This document shows positions 45,624-56,069 of a DNA stretch of 64,000 nt, piece after piece. The stretch comes from Capronia americana (taxonomy: Eukaryota > Ascomycota > Eurotiomycetes > Chaetothyriales > Herpotrichiellaceae). How positions within the stretch are numbered: the first letter of the stretch is position 1; each line of letters begins with the position of its first letter. The notes under the pieces were generated by a model that searched no databases, was not told the DNA's origin, and was given only the letters and a program-made list of their open reading frames with translations. The DNA is taken from positions 930,001 through 994,000 of the forward strand of contig JADWQD010000012.1 in NCBI GenBank assembly GCA_016110215.1, given 5' to 3'. The translations under genes and the position numbers were made by a program.

Positions 45624-46647
45624 CTAATCGTGATATCTCCCATGGACCTCTACTAACGTCAAAGCCTCCGACCGCACCTTCGACTTGAGGCCACTTGCGC
45701 GCCACCCGTTCAATTTCTGAGGGTACAAAGGGATGATTCCATCCACCTGGGCATCGTGAGCTAGCGCAACAAACACTCTGTCGCTCGAGTGCAGTGACTG
45801 AGTCTTGCGGATCGTCTCTCTCGCGCTCACTGGGTCTTTGTGAAACCCAGGCTGCCCGTTTGGCCCCACGTCGACGCTGATATCACGAGTAGGGTCGTCA
45901 AGCAAGTTCCTGTGATGACAGCAGTCGCCTCCCATCGCAACCCACTCGTCTTCGCCCGTTCGCGCGATTGCCATTTGGTGTCCAGGCATGTGGCCAGGAG
46001 CATCTAAGATGAGGAATGATCCGTCGCCGAAGAGATCGACACCTTCGTCAAAAGGGAAACCGGGTGGGACTGAACCTGTTGCGAACTTCTGATACTCCGA
46101 CCTTTTCAATTCGGTGAACCCTTGGTGCGCAAGAACAGAACCGTCGAACGGCGAGCCATCGGCCGCGGGATAACCTGGATGGATACAGTCTCGGGTGCCC
46201 GGTCCCACCATGACTCGAGCACGGGGAAATCGTTCAACGTCTCCGGAGTGGTCGAAATGCAGGTGGCTTAAAACCACAATATCGACGTGATCGGGGTGGA
46301 CAGGTCCATCTGCCAGCAGGTCGTGGGCGTCTTTCGGAACGTATGGCTCGATCACAGAATAATCCTCTCTGATCACTCTTGGATTTCTCTCCAGGTCCTG
46401 CGTGAGACTGTCAGCACGTATGATCCGCAACAAGACGACTCATGAGCTCCTAGGAGACAAGGGGGCTGACCTTTCGCATACCCAAATCAAATAATGCGTT
46501 CTTGCCCGAGGGGTGGCAGATCAGAAAGCTATAGTCCGGTGACAGATGGCGTAGCCCTGAGTTGCCGTCGGAAAAAATCCAACGGTCGGGCAGCCAGAGA
46601 TATCCGGTAGGGAGGACATATACCTCCACTTTCTGTGAGGCGGCCAT
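45624..46647 (-). CDS. Metallo-beta-lactamase-fold hydrolase (lactonase-like)
   Basis: Two exons. Exon 1 starts at ATG 46645-46647 (MAASQKVEVYVLPTGYLW) and ends LFDLGMRK. After an intron GTCAGC...GCAG, exon 2 reads DLERNPRVIREDYSVIEPYV. The MBL zinc motif SHLHFDHSGD is intact, followed by GPGTRDCIHPGYP, FILDAPGHMPGHQ (third His) and MGGDCCHHRNLL (Asp ligand region), with stop TAG 45624-45626. Length is about 330 residues. Known: this subgroup (N-acyl homoserine lactonase-like) hydrolyses lactones or other esters using two zinc ions; several fungal copies sit in catabolic or biosynthetic clusters. It shares a 377 bp divergent promoter with the decarboxylase, suggesting co-regulation. The extreme C terminus could be extended by another exon. 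Confidence 0.87.
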
Positions 46648-47024
46648 CTGGGGCGAGGCACCAGAAATCGGTACGACCGGGCTCGATTCGAATAATGTCG
46701 AGAGTGATATTCTCGACTGATATCAACCATGAAGCACGTCGGCGGAGAATCGTTTGCCCTCCGCACTTACTCCGAATCCACTATGCCCAGAACCGGGCTC
46801 GGCTTTAAGACTTTCGAGCCTCGCCACTTCCTTTCCGATCCACACCCTTGCCTCACCCCGAACTCGCCTGATATGATCTGGGAGTGCAAGCGACTGGGGC
46901 CGGCAATGTCCAAGGACACATAAGTCCAGCAACAGCGACCTTTTACGCTGACTTCCGACCTCACTTGCGGCTGGTTTGGCGAAAGTCTCTGTCTGAACAG
47001 TGTCTTTTCAAAGGTTTGAACAAC
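46648..47024. promoter_or_regulatory. Divergent promoter of MBL hydrolase and decarboxylase
   Basis: 377 bp between opposite start codons. It contains two CCGGGCTCG words (about 46677-46685 and 46793-46801), the second forming an everted CCG-N4-CGG. These are plausible but unproven sites for a Zn(2)Cys(6) regulator. Confidence 0.45.
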
Positions 47025-48047
47025 ATGGACAGGATCGACACGCACGCTCATGTCGTGCCTGAAGTATGGAGGAAGTATACCAGCGAGCATGGTTACGATC
47101 GACCCGACGGTATGCCCGCCATCCCGGTGAGTATGTTGCTTTCACGGGTGATGCCTAAGCTCATCTACTCTCAGGCATGGTCACCCGAAGCCCACCTCGA
47201 CTTGATGGGTAAGTTGGGGATTTCGAAATCCATACTCAGCATCACGTCGCCAGGAACACATCTGAAGGCGCATGATGACGAACTGGCCCGGAAAGTCACC
47301 CGCGAGACGAACGATGAAGTCGCCAACATCTGCCGAGATCATCCCGACAAGTTCGGCTTTTTTGCATCCCTGCCGCTGCCAGACGTTGCCGGCTCGCTTG
47401 AGGAGATTGATCGTGCTCTGGACGACCTTAGTGCAGCGGGATTTGCGCTCATGACGAATGCGCACGGATACTACTTGGGCGATGCTCACCTTGACAAAGT
47501 CTTTGCGAAGTTGAATGAGCGGAAAGCAATCGTCTTCATGCACCCGACGTCTTGTCGTTCCCACAAGGCGCCCGAGGGAGAGAGGCCGCTTTCGCAATAC
47601 CCAGCACCCATGCTTGAATTCTTCTTTGACACCACGCGCGCGGTCGTCAATTTGATCCTGTCCGGGACTGTGGCGCGCTACCCGAACATCACGTATCTTG
47701 TGTCGCATTGTGGCGGAGCGCTCCCGCCTCTCGTGGAGAGATTCTCGTCCTTCTCAACCACAATTTTAGGTGGAGATGCAGGAGTGGATTCAGACACGGT
47801 CAAGGACCTCTTCAAGTCCAGGTTCTATTTTGACCTGGCGGGTTTCCCATTTCCCGATCAGATCCACGGTCTTCTACGGCTGTCAGATACTTCACGATTG
47901 CTATATGGAAGCGATTTTCCCTACACGCCAGCGTCAGCACTGGGTGGTATGGGGGCTCGCACGGACGAGGAGCTGAAGAAGCTGTTCGACAAACATGTAG
48001 TCCAGGAGATCTACTCGGGCAACGCCAAGCGGTTGCTTCGGCTCTAA
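47025..48047 (+). CDS. ACMSD-type amidohydrolase-superfamily decarboxylase
   Basis: ATG 47025-47027. The frame is open to 48047, but it contains a clear 48 bp intron at 47127-47174 (GTGAGT...CCTAAGC...CAG) whose length is a multiple of three. Spliced, GMPAIP joins AWSPEAHLDLMGKLGI and the protein is 324 residues. Family motifs: DTHAHVVPE (metal-binding HxH), FMHPTSC, TYLVSHCGGALPPLVER (His ligand) and LLYGSDFPYTP (Asp ligand). Known: this family covers ACMS decarboxylase and non-oxidative decarboxylases of salicylate-type acids, including fungal 6-methylsalicylate decarboxylases of patulin-type pathways. Context (ADH, ring hydroxylase, gentisate dioxygenase downstream) favours an aromatic-acid decarboxylase. 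The exact substrate is not shown. Confidence 0.9.
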   Translation: MDRIDTHAHVVPEVWRKYTSEHGYDRPDGMPAIPVSMLLSRVMPKLIYSQAWSPEAHLDLMGKLGISKSILSITSPGTHLKAHDDELARKVTRETNDEVANICRDHPDKFGFFASLPLPDVAGSLEEIDRALDDLSAAGFALMTNAHGYYLGDAHLDKVFAKLNERKAIVFMHPTSCRSHKAPEGERPLSQYPAPMLEFFFDTTRAVVNLILSGTVARYPNITYLVSHCGGALPPLVERFSSFSTTILGGDAGVDSDTVKDLFKSRFYFDLAGFPFPDQIHGLLRLSDTSRLLYGSDFPYTPASALGGMGARTDEELKKLFDKHVVQEIYSGNAKRLLRL

Positions 48048-48468
48048 AGACAATACATGACCGCTTAAGCAATAACATTCGAGTGTTTCGATCAGATCCG
48101 ATCCGACTATGCTTGTGCACCCCGCTGTTCGATCAAATTCTCCTCCGCGGGGTGCACACGACCCGGGGCTGTCGGAAGCTGGGTGCTTCATAAGACCTAG
48201 GACCGACTGGGCACTGGCTGAAGCTAATTCTCCCGCCAAGCTGTTATCTCCGCCCCCCAGTGGCACACCAGGCCAAGTCCAGGAGTTGCGACGGAGTATT
48301 GCCGTCCGAAATTGCCCCAGTTCGTGTACGGAACTCTCGCGCATTGGCAGCTGGTAGCTCAGTGTGTCCGCAGCAGCACTCTGGGGGATGTGATAAAGGA
48401 CACGATGTGGCGCCGATGACCGTGGCGGACCAACTTCATTCTCCATCCCTCTCATCTGTGTCCCAAAG
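48048..48468. promoter_or_regulatory. Intergenic region between decarboxylase and MFS transporter
   Basis: 421 bp between two plus-strand genes; presumed promoter of the transporter. No gene seen. Confidence 0.4.
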
Positions 48469-50188
48469 ATGCTCAACGTAGTAGAGTCGATGAAAATGCA
48501 CCTCGAGAACAACATTGAAGAGGTGGAGCGGAAGGGCCAGGACTTGAACCAGGACGTTGCTCCTGCCGACCCCCACGATCCTCTCACTTGGAGTGTCCTG
48601 CGGAAGCTCATCCTCCTCCTCGTGGTCGGCATCTGGATCTTGCTGGGCACGTCGAACATCATCATCATTGCACCAGCCATTCAGACCATCCCCCTCGAGT
48701 TTCATTCGTCGTTTGACAGCTCCACCTACATGGTCGGTGGCCCTCTCCTGGCCTACGGCATCTCTTCCTTCCTGTGGGTGCCGGTAGCGAACAGGTATGG
48801 GGTCAGACTGGTCTTCGTGCTGGCTGCTCTCGCCGCCGCATGCATGGACTGCTGGGCCGCAAAAGCGACCTCGTTTGGCAGCCTCGTCGCGGCAAGGACA
48901 CTCGCTTCCTTCTTCTACGCGCCCCCGGAGACGCTGGCACCTCAGTTGGTCGGCGATGTGTTCCATCTGAAGGACCGGGCCAAAGCCATGACATGGGTTG
49001 GAATCCTGCAGGCCAGTGGATTCTCTGGAGGACCGCTTGTTGGGGCCTTTATCATCCAAGACCGGTAAGTTTCTTGCTATTGTTTGGCTGCATATCTTGC
49101 TGATACGTCTCATTAGAACCCTTGGCTGGCGCTGGGTCGAATGGATACTGGCCATCATCACCTTTGGTAGTGCGGTCGTCATGCTCCTGCTCGTCCCGGA
49201 GACGCAGTATACGGGAGACACGCCGGCTGAGACTCCACCAAGATCATGGAAGGATGACCTCCGGTTCTGGCCGGTCAGCGGTGGAGGAACACCGAAAGAA
49301 CGCAGGTACGACGACAATGCGCATAACCAAAATGACTTCTTTCAGCTAATGCGGTCTCAGTGTTGCTCAAGGGCTCTTGACCATCCTACCATACTTCGGC
49401 CATCCGATCGTCATCCTGAACACTGCATTCTTCTCTCTGACTCTGCTGGTTACTACCTACACCTTGGTAAGCCATCTTTGCCCTTGGTCCAGTATCACGT
49501 CTGACTGAGCCGGCAGACAACGCAATCAATCACCTATCTGACAGTGTATCCGTTCTCGATCGGGAACTCCGGGCTCACCTTCATCGCACCACTGATTGGG
49601 ACGTGGGGAGCAATGTTGTTCTGCGGCGTGCTTGCCGACCGTCTCTTTCTCCGTCTAGCCAGAAAGGAGGGTCATAAGCCACAGCCGGAACACCGTCTAC
49701 CCCTTCTTATCGTCACTGGCGTGGTCGGTATAGCTGGATCCCTCCTGTTCGGCATCTGCACCCAGGAGAAATGTCATTGGGTGGCGCCACTGTTTGGATC
49801 CTGCTTTGGTACGTGCCTTTGCCCCCTCTTCTCAAGGCTCTGCCGGACGTAACTCTGACGCAGCCTACTCTTTTTAGTGAGCTTCTGCTTCATCTCATCC
49901 CTGAGCATCTCCTTCGCATACCTCCTCGACGTGTACGAAGCGAAGATGGATACAGTCATGGTTATTGACAACGGCATGAAGAACCTGGCGGCGTTCGGGA
50001 TCAGCTACGCCATCGTCCCATGGAATACAAGCGCAGGGTATACGGTGCCGTTTGTGGTCATGGCCGTGATTCTGCTGGTCGCACACCTGCTGATGGCGTT
50101 GGTCTACTTCAGAGGCAAGCAAATGAGGGAATGGACTGCGCGCAGATTCCCCACGACCGGGCCCATGCATCATGGAGATGCTTTCTGA
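48469..50188 (+). CDS. MFS transporter (DHA1-like), probable cluster permease
   Basis: ATG 48469-48471. Exon 1 encodes DPHDPLTWSVLRKL (DHA1 N-terminal motif), six helices and a motif-A-like VPVANRYGVRLVF, ending FIIQDR before GTAAGT. The following exons read TLGWRWVEWILAIITFG (loop after helix 6, PETQYTGDT), a poorly resolved segment at 49310-49540, TYLTVYPFSIGNSGLTFIAPLIG, GVLADRLFLRLARKEG and GICTQEKCHWVAPLFGSCF. The last exon is VSFCFISSLSISFAYLLDVYE to HHGDAF, stop 50186-50188. It is about 500 residues with twelve helices. Known: DHA1-like fungal carriers move small organic molecules. Adjacent genes on the same strand (decarboxylase before, ADH after) suggest uptake or export of an aromatic acid. 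Confidence 0.88.
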
Positions 50189-51242
50189 AACTCGGAACAG
50201 CCCGTAACGTGATGGAGGCATGAACGTAAGACAACCCCAGAGAGAATGGAGCTCCCTCGACGTACAAACACACAAGCACACAGTAAGCCGGAAAGAAGTG
50301 TATAAATTCCGAAGCCCACAAGGCTTAAGACATGTACAGCCTCGCAGGCTTCCGGATGTGCCTTTGTCAGCAGTAAGGGAGCAGTAGGGAACGGGAGTGT
50401 ATGAAGTGAGACCAGGTCAGCACCTAATCGGGAGATGCGTCGCAGCCACCTTGTAAGGAGCACAAGCTCAGCGCGTTGATTTCCACGGTTCGACCGACAA
50501 CGTCCATGCTTCCTCGGTGCTCTTTCCACAGACGTGCGTACTGTAGGTAGGTGGTTCAGTATCTCCGTCCGCACAACGTCGTGACCGTCCTTGGCAATTC
50601 CTGGAGATAAAAAGGGGGTGTGTGGCCAAGCGGATGAGTCGGGGAACTGTCGGACCGGCCTGGCCTCGAGCGAGCGGGCAAGCGAGCGTCCCCGCTTCGT
50701 CTCCCCTCCCCTCCCCTCCACGCCCCCCTAGGCCGTGTCTACCACCGTACGAATAACTGTCTCCGTATGAGTATCCTCTCTCCCCACCGGAAAGCGCAAT
50801 TCGCCCGCAAATTCCACTCCCTTGGCAGTCATTGATTTGTCTTTACGAGTACTTGCTGGGCGTCCCGCGGTACTGATTCGCCATAGGAATGTCTCGTTTC
50901 GTCCGACAGGGACTGGGATTAGGACTAGGACTGTAATAAGCGGCCGGCCAGCCAGCCAGCCAGCGACCGCCCGCGCTTTGGCTTTGTATATCTTATTGTA
51001 TGCGCACTTGACTGTCACGACTCTGTGTGCGTGTGGGCGAGCCATTCTAACTAGCTTGTCTTGGTTTGAACGGTTACACGGGACACGGTATACTAGGTAC
51101 GGACGGAGTACGCTGTCCAATATACGCCCACTACACTCTCAGCAACTCGGAACACCACACAGCATATCGTGTATTCGGGCACATGTAACGGTCCTTGCTC
51201 TATCTTCTATCATACTGCATCGGCATCGGCATCGACATCGAC
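50189..51242. promoter_or_regulatory. Promoter region of the alcohol dehydrogenase, with simple repeats
   Basis: 1.05 kb. It contains a CCAG tandem (GGCCAGCCAGCCAGCCAGC, about 50944-50962), CT-rich tracts (about 50700-50716), and a CATCGG/CATCGA hexamer tandem (about 51217-51250) that runs directly through the ADH start codon. No gene recognised. Confidence 0.5.
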
Positions 51243-51250
51243 ATGGCATC
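51217..51250. repeat. Hexamer tandem repeat CATCGG/CATCGA spanning the ADH start
   Basis: Four to five copies of CATCGR ending in ACATGGCATCG; the ATG at 51243-51245 arises as a variant of the repeat unit. Seen directly. Confidence 0.85.
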
Positions 51251-53084
51251 GTCGATCCCCACCACGCAGACGGCGGCATGGCTCGAGAAACCGCAGCCAG
51301 GAGCTCGCTTTCAGATCAGAAATGATATCGAGGTTCCCACGCCGGGCGAGGGGGATGTGCTCGTCAAATTGGAATACACGGGATTCTGGTGAGTAGTGAG
51401 GGCGGGCTGAGCATGAGTTCCGCAGCGCAGCGGCACGCACCAAAGGTCCCCAACGATTCATGTAACTGGTGATTCCTGACGCCACTGACGCCCGCCACAG
51501 CCACTCGGACGTGCATAGCGCGTACGGCGATACGCCCATGAGTACCGACATAGCTGGCCATGAGGGCGTGGGACACGTGGTTAAGCGTACGTCGTTGCCC
51601 GGCCATTGACTGTCTTTGAGGCTCTGATGCCACTTCCCGGAGAGACTAATGTTGACATAATGAATCGGGATCAACAGTTGGCCCGAATGTGTCTGGCGAG
51701 TTGATGAATGCGAAAGTGGGAATCAGGTTAGTAATTAATAGTTGCGTCGCTCGTCGCATGGTATTACCGCTCTGTGTGAGAAGAGAGGACATACAGCTAC
51801 TGCGGCACGAGACTTCGGGGCTAATATTGGACTTCTCACCAATGGAATAGATGGCAGTATAGCACGTGTGGAAGTTGCGAGATTTGCCACGTCGACCCGA
51901 CGGCGTGTCCGAACCAGGTCAATTCCGGACGGGTGAGTACTGCGTCTCCGCCAGGCAGCCCATCCATGCTGACGTGTTATGTTCCGACAGAACACAAGAG
52001 GGACTTTCCAGCGTAAGGATCGAATCTGGCACACCTGTGGGGGTGACTGAAACGGGAGGCTTAGATTAACTGAGGTGGTTACAGAATATATCGTCTCTCC
52101 CGCCAAGCACGTCACCAGGATCCCGGCGGACTTGAAGGCCGAGATCGCGGCACCGCTTCTGTGTGGTGAGTGAATGCGCGTCGTGTGTAGGTCGGAGGCT
52201 TTTCCATCTGACACTGACGTTTGTCCTTCCCAGCCGGTTTGACCCTCTACTCTGCGATTGCGAAGGCGAGGCTCCGGCCGGGCGACTGGCTGGTCATCCC
52301 CGGCGCGGGAGGCGGGCTCGGGCACATGTGAGTGTGCCTCTCTTCACTCCTGCATCCCGTCACGTGCATGTGTGTTTAACAAAGATCCGTTCTGCAGAGG
52401 CGTCCAAGTCGCCGCCAAGCGCGGGTACAAAGTCATCGCCATCGACAGCGGGGAGTCCAAGCGCGAACTGTGCCTGAAGCTGGGGGCTACTGCATTCCTC
52501 GACTTCAAGAAAGACAAGGTGAGTGAAGGAGCACACCGCGTGTGTGGTCCAGAGGTATGTAATTAAACGCTTTTCAACTTGCTGACGCGCGACGCTACCA
52601 GGTCGAAGACGAGGTGAAGCGCCTGACCAACGGCTACGGCGCGCACGCCACGATCGTCACGGCCGGCATCGACGCCGCGTACGAGCAGGCGTTCAAGTTG
52701 ATCCGGAACCATGGAACGTTGGTGTGCGTTGGCCTGCCACGGTCGGGGAACCCGTTGCCTATTTCGCCGTTCTGGATGTGTGTGAGAAGTGAGTTGTCTT
52801 GCCTTGCCTTGCCTTGTGGATCCCCCGTCTTCGATGGCATCCTGGCACCTCCCGGAGTCCATCCGACGCCACTGTAACTTACTCTCTCTGACACATACGC
52901 AGGTCTCACGGTCGTGGGTTCGTCTGTCGGAACGGACGCAGAAATGCAAGAGCTCCTGCAGATGGCTGTGAAGGGCGACGTCGTGCCGCAGATTGCGGTC
53001 TATGAGTTTGAAGAGATCAATACTATCATGGAGAAGCTTGTCAGGTTTGAGATTGAGGGGAGGGTCGTGCTGAGGATACCCTGA
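51243..53084 (+). CDS. Zinc-dependent alcohol dehydrogenase (MDR superfamily)
   Basis: Nine or so exons. Blocks in order: MASSIPTTQTAAWLEKPQ, GEGDVLVKLEYTGF, CHSDVHSAYGD (catalytic-zinc Cys), AGHEGVGHVVK (His), VGPNVSGELMNAKVGIR, WQYSTCGSCEICHVDPTACP (structural zinc, CX2CX2CX7C), NTRGTFQQYIVSPAKHVTRIP, AAPLLCAGLTLYSAIAKA, WLVIPGAGGGLGHM (Rossmann GxGxxG), GVQVAAKRGYKVIAID, GAHATIVTAGIDAAYEQA, SLTVVGSSVGTDAEMQELLQ; stop TGA 53082-53084. Splice sites keep frame throughout, for example AGG GTTAGT...AATAG before WQYS. About 350 residues, similar to yeast ADH1-type tetrameric enzymes. Known: NAD-dependent oxidation of alcohols. In this setting a benzylic alcohol such as 3-hydroxybenzyl alcohol is a reasonable substrate, by inference. 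Confidence 0.92.
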
Positions 53085-53640
53085 ATGACGAACTTGTCCT
53101 GTGTATACAACCTGCATAGCGCTATGGTCGATAACAATAGTGCTAAAATACGCCGCACAGAATATTACCTATGATTGTAAGGCATGCATGGAGTACTGCT
53201 CTCTTATGCGTTCGTTGATCCCTGAATGTCTCCTTCGCTAATTAGCGTTCATTTGCAAAGCAGGATTCCAGGATCATTGTCTCTAGGCTTTCCGGTTATG
53301 TGTTGGGATCAACGGATGGAGGACTCCAGCGCCAGGCATTAGGTATTCGAGCTCACTGGGCACTATGCTGGACATTAGCATTCCTCGCCTACTCGCAGTA
53401 ACAACTACACGTGCTTTTAAGCTTTGTGAAATATTAGACAGCTCGCCACCTCGAAGCTGCGGTGATAGACGCGTATTTGTACAAGTAAAGTTTTTTTCCT
53501 CTAGTTAATTTGTATTATTAGCTTAGCTTCTAAAAATCTGTAAGCCTAGTACATTCCTCTGTACCGAGTACTCTCTGAATAATCCTTGCTTGGCAATAAT
53601 AGACGACCAGACGTGCCAGACCCAAAAAAAAGTTCACATC
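53085..53640. other. AT-richer intergenic region before the tRNA
   Basis: About 560 bp, visibly AT-richer than the flanking genes (for example 53480-53560). No gene. It marks the edge between the left and right halves of the catabolic neighbourhood. Confidence 0.4.
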
Positions 53641-53773
53641 TGAGGAGAGTGGGATTCGAACCCACGCGGGATTACTCCCATCAGGAAACGTCTATCTCAA
53701 CAGAGCTGAGATACTTAAGTGCTAAGACTGTACCGCCTTAACCTGACGCCATAACCAACTCGGCCATCTCCCC
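53641..53773 (-). tRNA. trnL-AAG: tRNA-Leu (anticodon AAG) with a 49-nt intron
   Basis: On the minus strand: acceptor GGGGAGA (53767-53773) pairs with TCTCCTC (with one G-U) plus discriminator A at 53641. The D arm has GGCCGAGTTGG. The anticodon stem TCAGG pairs with CCTGA, and anticodon AAG lies at 53737-53739. A long class II variable arm (GGGAGTAATCCC) and T arm GTGGGTTCGAATCCCAC follow. An intron of 49 nt (53687-53735) sits one base after the anticodon, the canonical eukaryotic position. Mature length is 84 nt, normal for tRNA-Leu. Confidence 0.95.
53687..53735 (-). other. Intron of tRNA-Leu(AAG)
   Basis: Inserted after position 37. It contains ACTTAAGTATC near its middle; the CTTAA could pair with the anticodon-loop TTAAG as in typical pre-tRNA introns. 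Confidence 0.8.
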
Positions 53774-55284
53774 GTGTTGATTTATGATTGATAAAATCCT
53801 CACATAAATTATATTGAGCAATTTTCACAAGCCGAGGTTGTCTCCGATCTGTCCGACATTTGCTCCACAAGAGGACTAGTGCGCTGTCCTGGGGTGAAGG
53901 GCTTGAGAACTCAGAATAAGGTAACTTTCTAACTTTTATGGATCATCCCCGCCGCGATGAGATTAACCACACCTCTTGACAATGGACTTCTACCGTGTTA
54001 TGCACGGAATACATTCGCAGTGTCAATCGCGAGACGTATGTCTTTAATTCTTTGTCCAGTCACCGCGTGGGTGTCGTAAGTGTCGTCTTTGTCTTGCTCT
54101 TCACTCGTCGCGCCGCCACGTTGACTTTGAAATTCTCCCGTACCCTGCCAAAACAATCACTCCTCTCCAAAGATGGCATAGTCACAGTCCTATGAAAAGT
54201 ATCGAACCATTTCAGGCTTATGTTGTTGTGCTCTATGACAGATTGACTAAGTAGATTGAAGACGCTGTCACATGATGGTGCAATCTCGGTAGGTGATTAC
54301 CCTTAGATGTTGCCGATAACCAAAAGTTCAAGGATAGGCGTCGACGTGGTCGTTCCCATTCTGTTGAGTGTCTCACCGGTCCTCTTCAGCCAGACCATCG
54401 CTCATTTGAAATTCAGTCGAAAGCTTCTAGATCTCCGAGATATTGCGGTGAAGGTTTTTCAAAATGTCAAGGATCAGCTGGGTGGGTGCGGAGTTGACAG
54501 GATTCCCACCACCACGTCCTCAATGAACACATTCCTTGAACCCATGATCAACAGCCTCCACCGAAACGGATCCAACTTCCTGCGACTCGAAAGCTTGACT
54601 TCCGAGCTTAACTTTATGAGGTCCTTGACCTGATAGTGCCGAAGACGCCCTCGTTATCTTTCTGTGGCACGGCTACCAGCTGCCTGTTCGAGAATGCACA
54701 TCAGGTCTTCTAGTTAAAGGCAATGGAAGGACCGCAGACTCTTTCGTGCGCTCGGTGATCACACATTTGGATCTTCGTCATTACTCAGTACGCAGACTGG
54801 GGGTTACAGACTATCTTTCAATCCAATCACAAGTGACACAACAACGTTAAGCACTATGGTTATGCTAAGTCCATCCCTTCTTAAGGGAGCCTGTCTTCGA
54901 CTTATTCGGCTGATGTCAACCACCCCTCCAAGCAATGCCCATATTGTGCGGACCGCCTTGAGAGACCATTGCAACGATCCAGCAGCCGCTGACAACAGGG
55001 TCCAACAAGAAGACAGTAATTGACCACTCGGTATTATTCAATCACTCCTCACTATCCGGGGATGACCCTTTGCCGCCGAGAAGGCTCTCAAGTTCTCAGT
55101 GGTTGATAATCCGAGCTCTCTTCCACAGCCGACATAGAAGTCGCACGGGAGTCTAAGTGCAAGCGCCTCGTTAAGATTCACCCATACAAGGCAGGGCTGC
55201 GAGTATACTGAGAAACCTCAGAAGCACTGCGTAGCTCCACCCCTATGGCCGCATGCGTATCTTTACTTACGGAGGTTGCTGTCG
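53774..55284. other. 1.5 kb region without a recognised gene, possibly decayed sequence
   Basis: Short frames at 53995-54195 and 54307-54633 (plus) both include an LKFSR segment and hydrophobic starts, but lack a recognised domain. Other stretches near 55010-55140 have protein-like composition interrupted by stops. A relic gene is possible, not shown. Confidence 0.35.
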
Positions 55285-55670
55285 AGGGTAGGACTTCCGG
55301 ACAGCGACAGTGAAGCACGCGCCGGCGAGAGATCGCATTTCAGGGGTCCAGGCCTGCATAGCGCCGTGGTGTTCACAGCAGACCAACCGGGATCGAAAGT
55401 CCCCTGTGGCTGGCGCACAACCTTGGCGTCCTGCTCCGGCCCTTGAATCCTTGGTTCATCACTCGTCGTTTTAATCTCGCTAACGCGATCAAAAGGGCGC
55501 TGTTTTCGTATTGAGTTTGCAGTACAACTGCGGTGTACACTGCATGGTAAGCGGTGTTGAAAGCTCCCCTGTAGAGGCTTCAAACCGGTGTGACTATTCC
55601 GTATGGATGTTAGGCTGCAGGTGGTGACAAGAGCATATTGGCCAGGATGTATCGTCTGACGAACCCCTTT
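55285..55670 (+). repeat. Diverged dispersed repeat, copy A
   Basis: Shares an ordered series of words with 59420-59850 in the same orientation: GCACGCGCCG, CATTTCAGG, TGGTTCATCA, AATCTCGCTAACGCGAT followed by CAAAAGG, TGGTAAGC, CCCCTG, AGAAGCTTCAA/AGAGGCTTCAA, GTGTGACTAT/GTGTCACTAT and GACGAACCCCTTT. It is non-coding in all frames examined. Copy A lacks about 50 bp that copy B has near its left end. Confidence 0.75.
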
Positions 55671-56069
55671 ACCTCGTCCTGGTACTCCCTATCGTCTGCC
55701 GTGGCACTCTACCTCCCACCCTGCCATAACGCGCGTGACAGGGCGTTCAGAATACGGGACGCCGGCCACGCGGAGCAGGTGTTCTGCCCTGGCAGAGGAA
55801 CTTGTAATATCCTAGCGTCTTTCCCAAAACATCACACCCCTGATGCTGCAACATGGAGGCGTCTGGACTCGGACACCAAGCTGTCGCAGCTCCGGCAGAG
55901 CCTCTCGAACACCATGAGGTTCCTCCCGTTATTATCACAGGAATCGATCTTGTGCACCGCGCTGGCTGATTCAATGGTGCTCCCTCCTCGCTGGCTACAT
56001 TACTACTGATATATCCTAATATTCGTTAACTCAGGCGGCGTCGAATTCGGGACACATAGGCTCTTTGCG
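55671..56069. other. Intergenic region before CFEM-like gene
   Basis: About 400 bp between repeat copy A and the CFEM-like gene; presumed promoter. An overlapping plus frame (55638-56009) has no recognisable domain. Confidence 0.35.
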
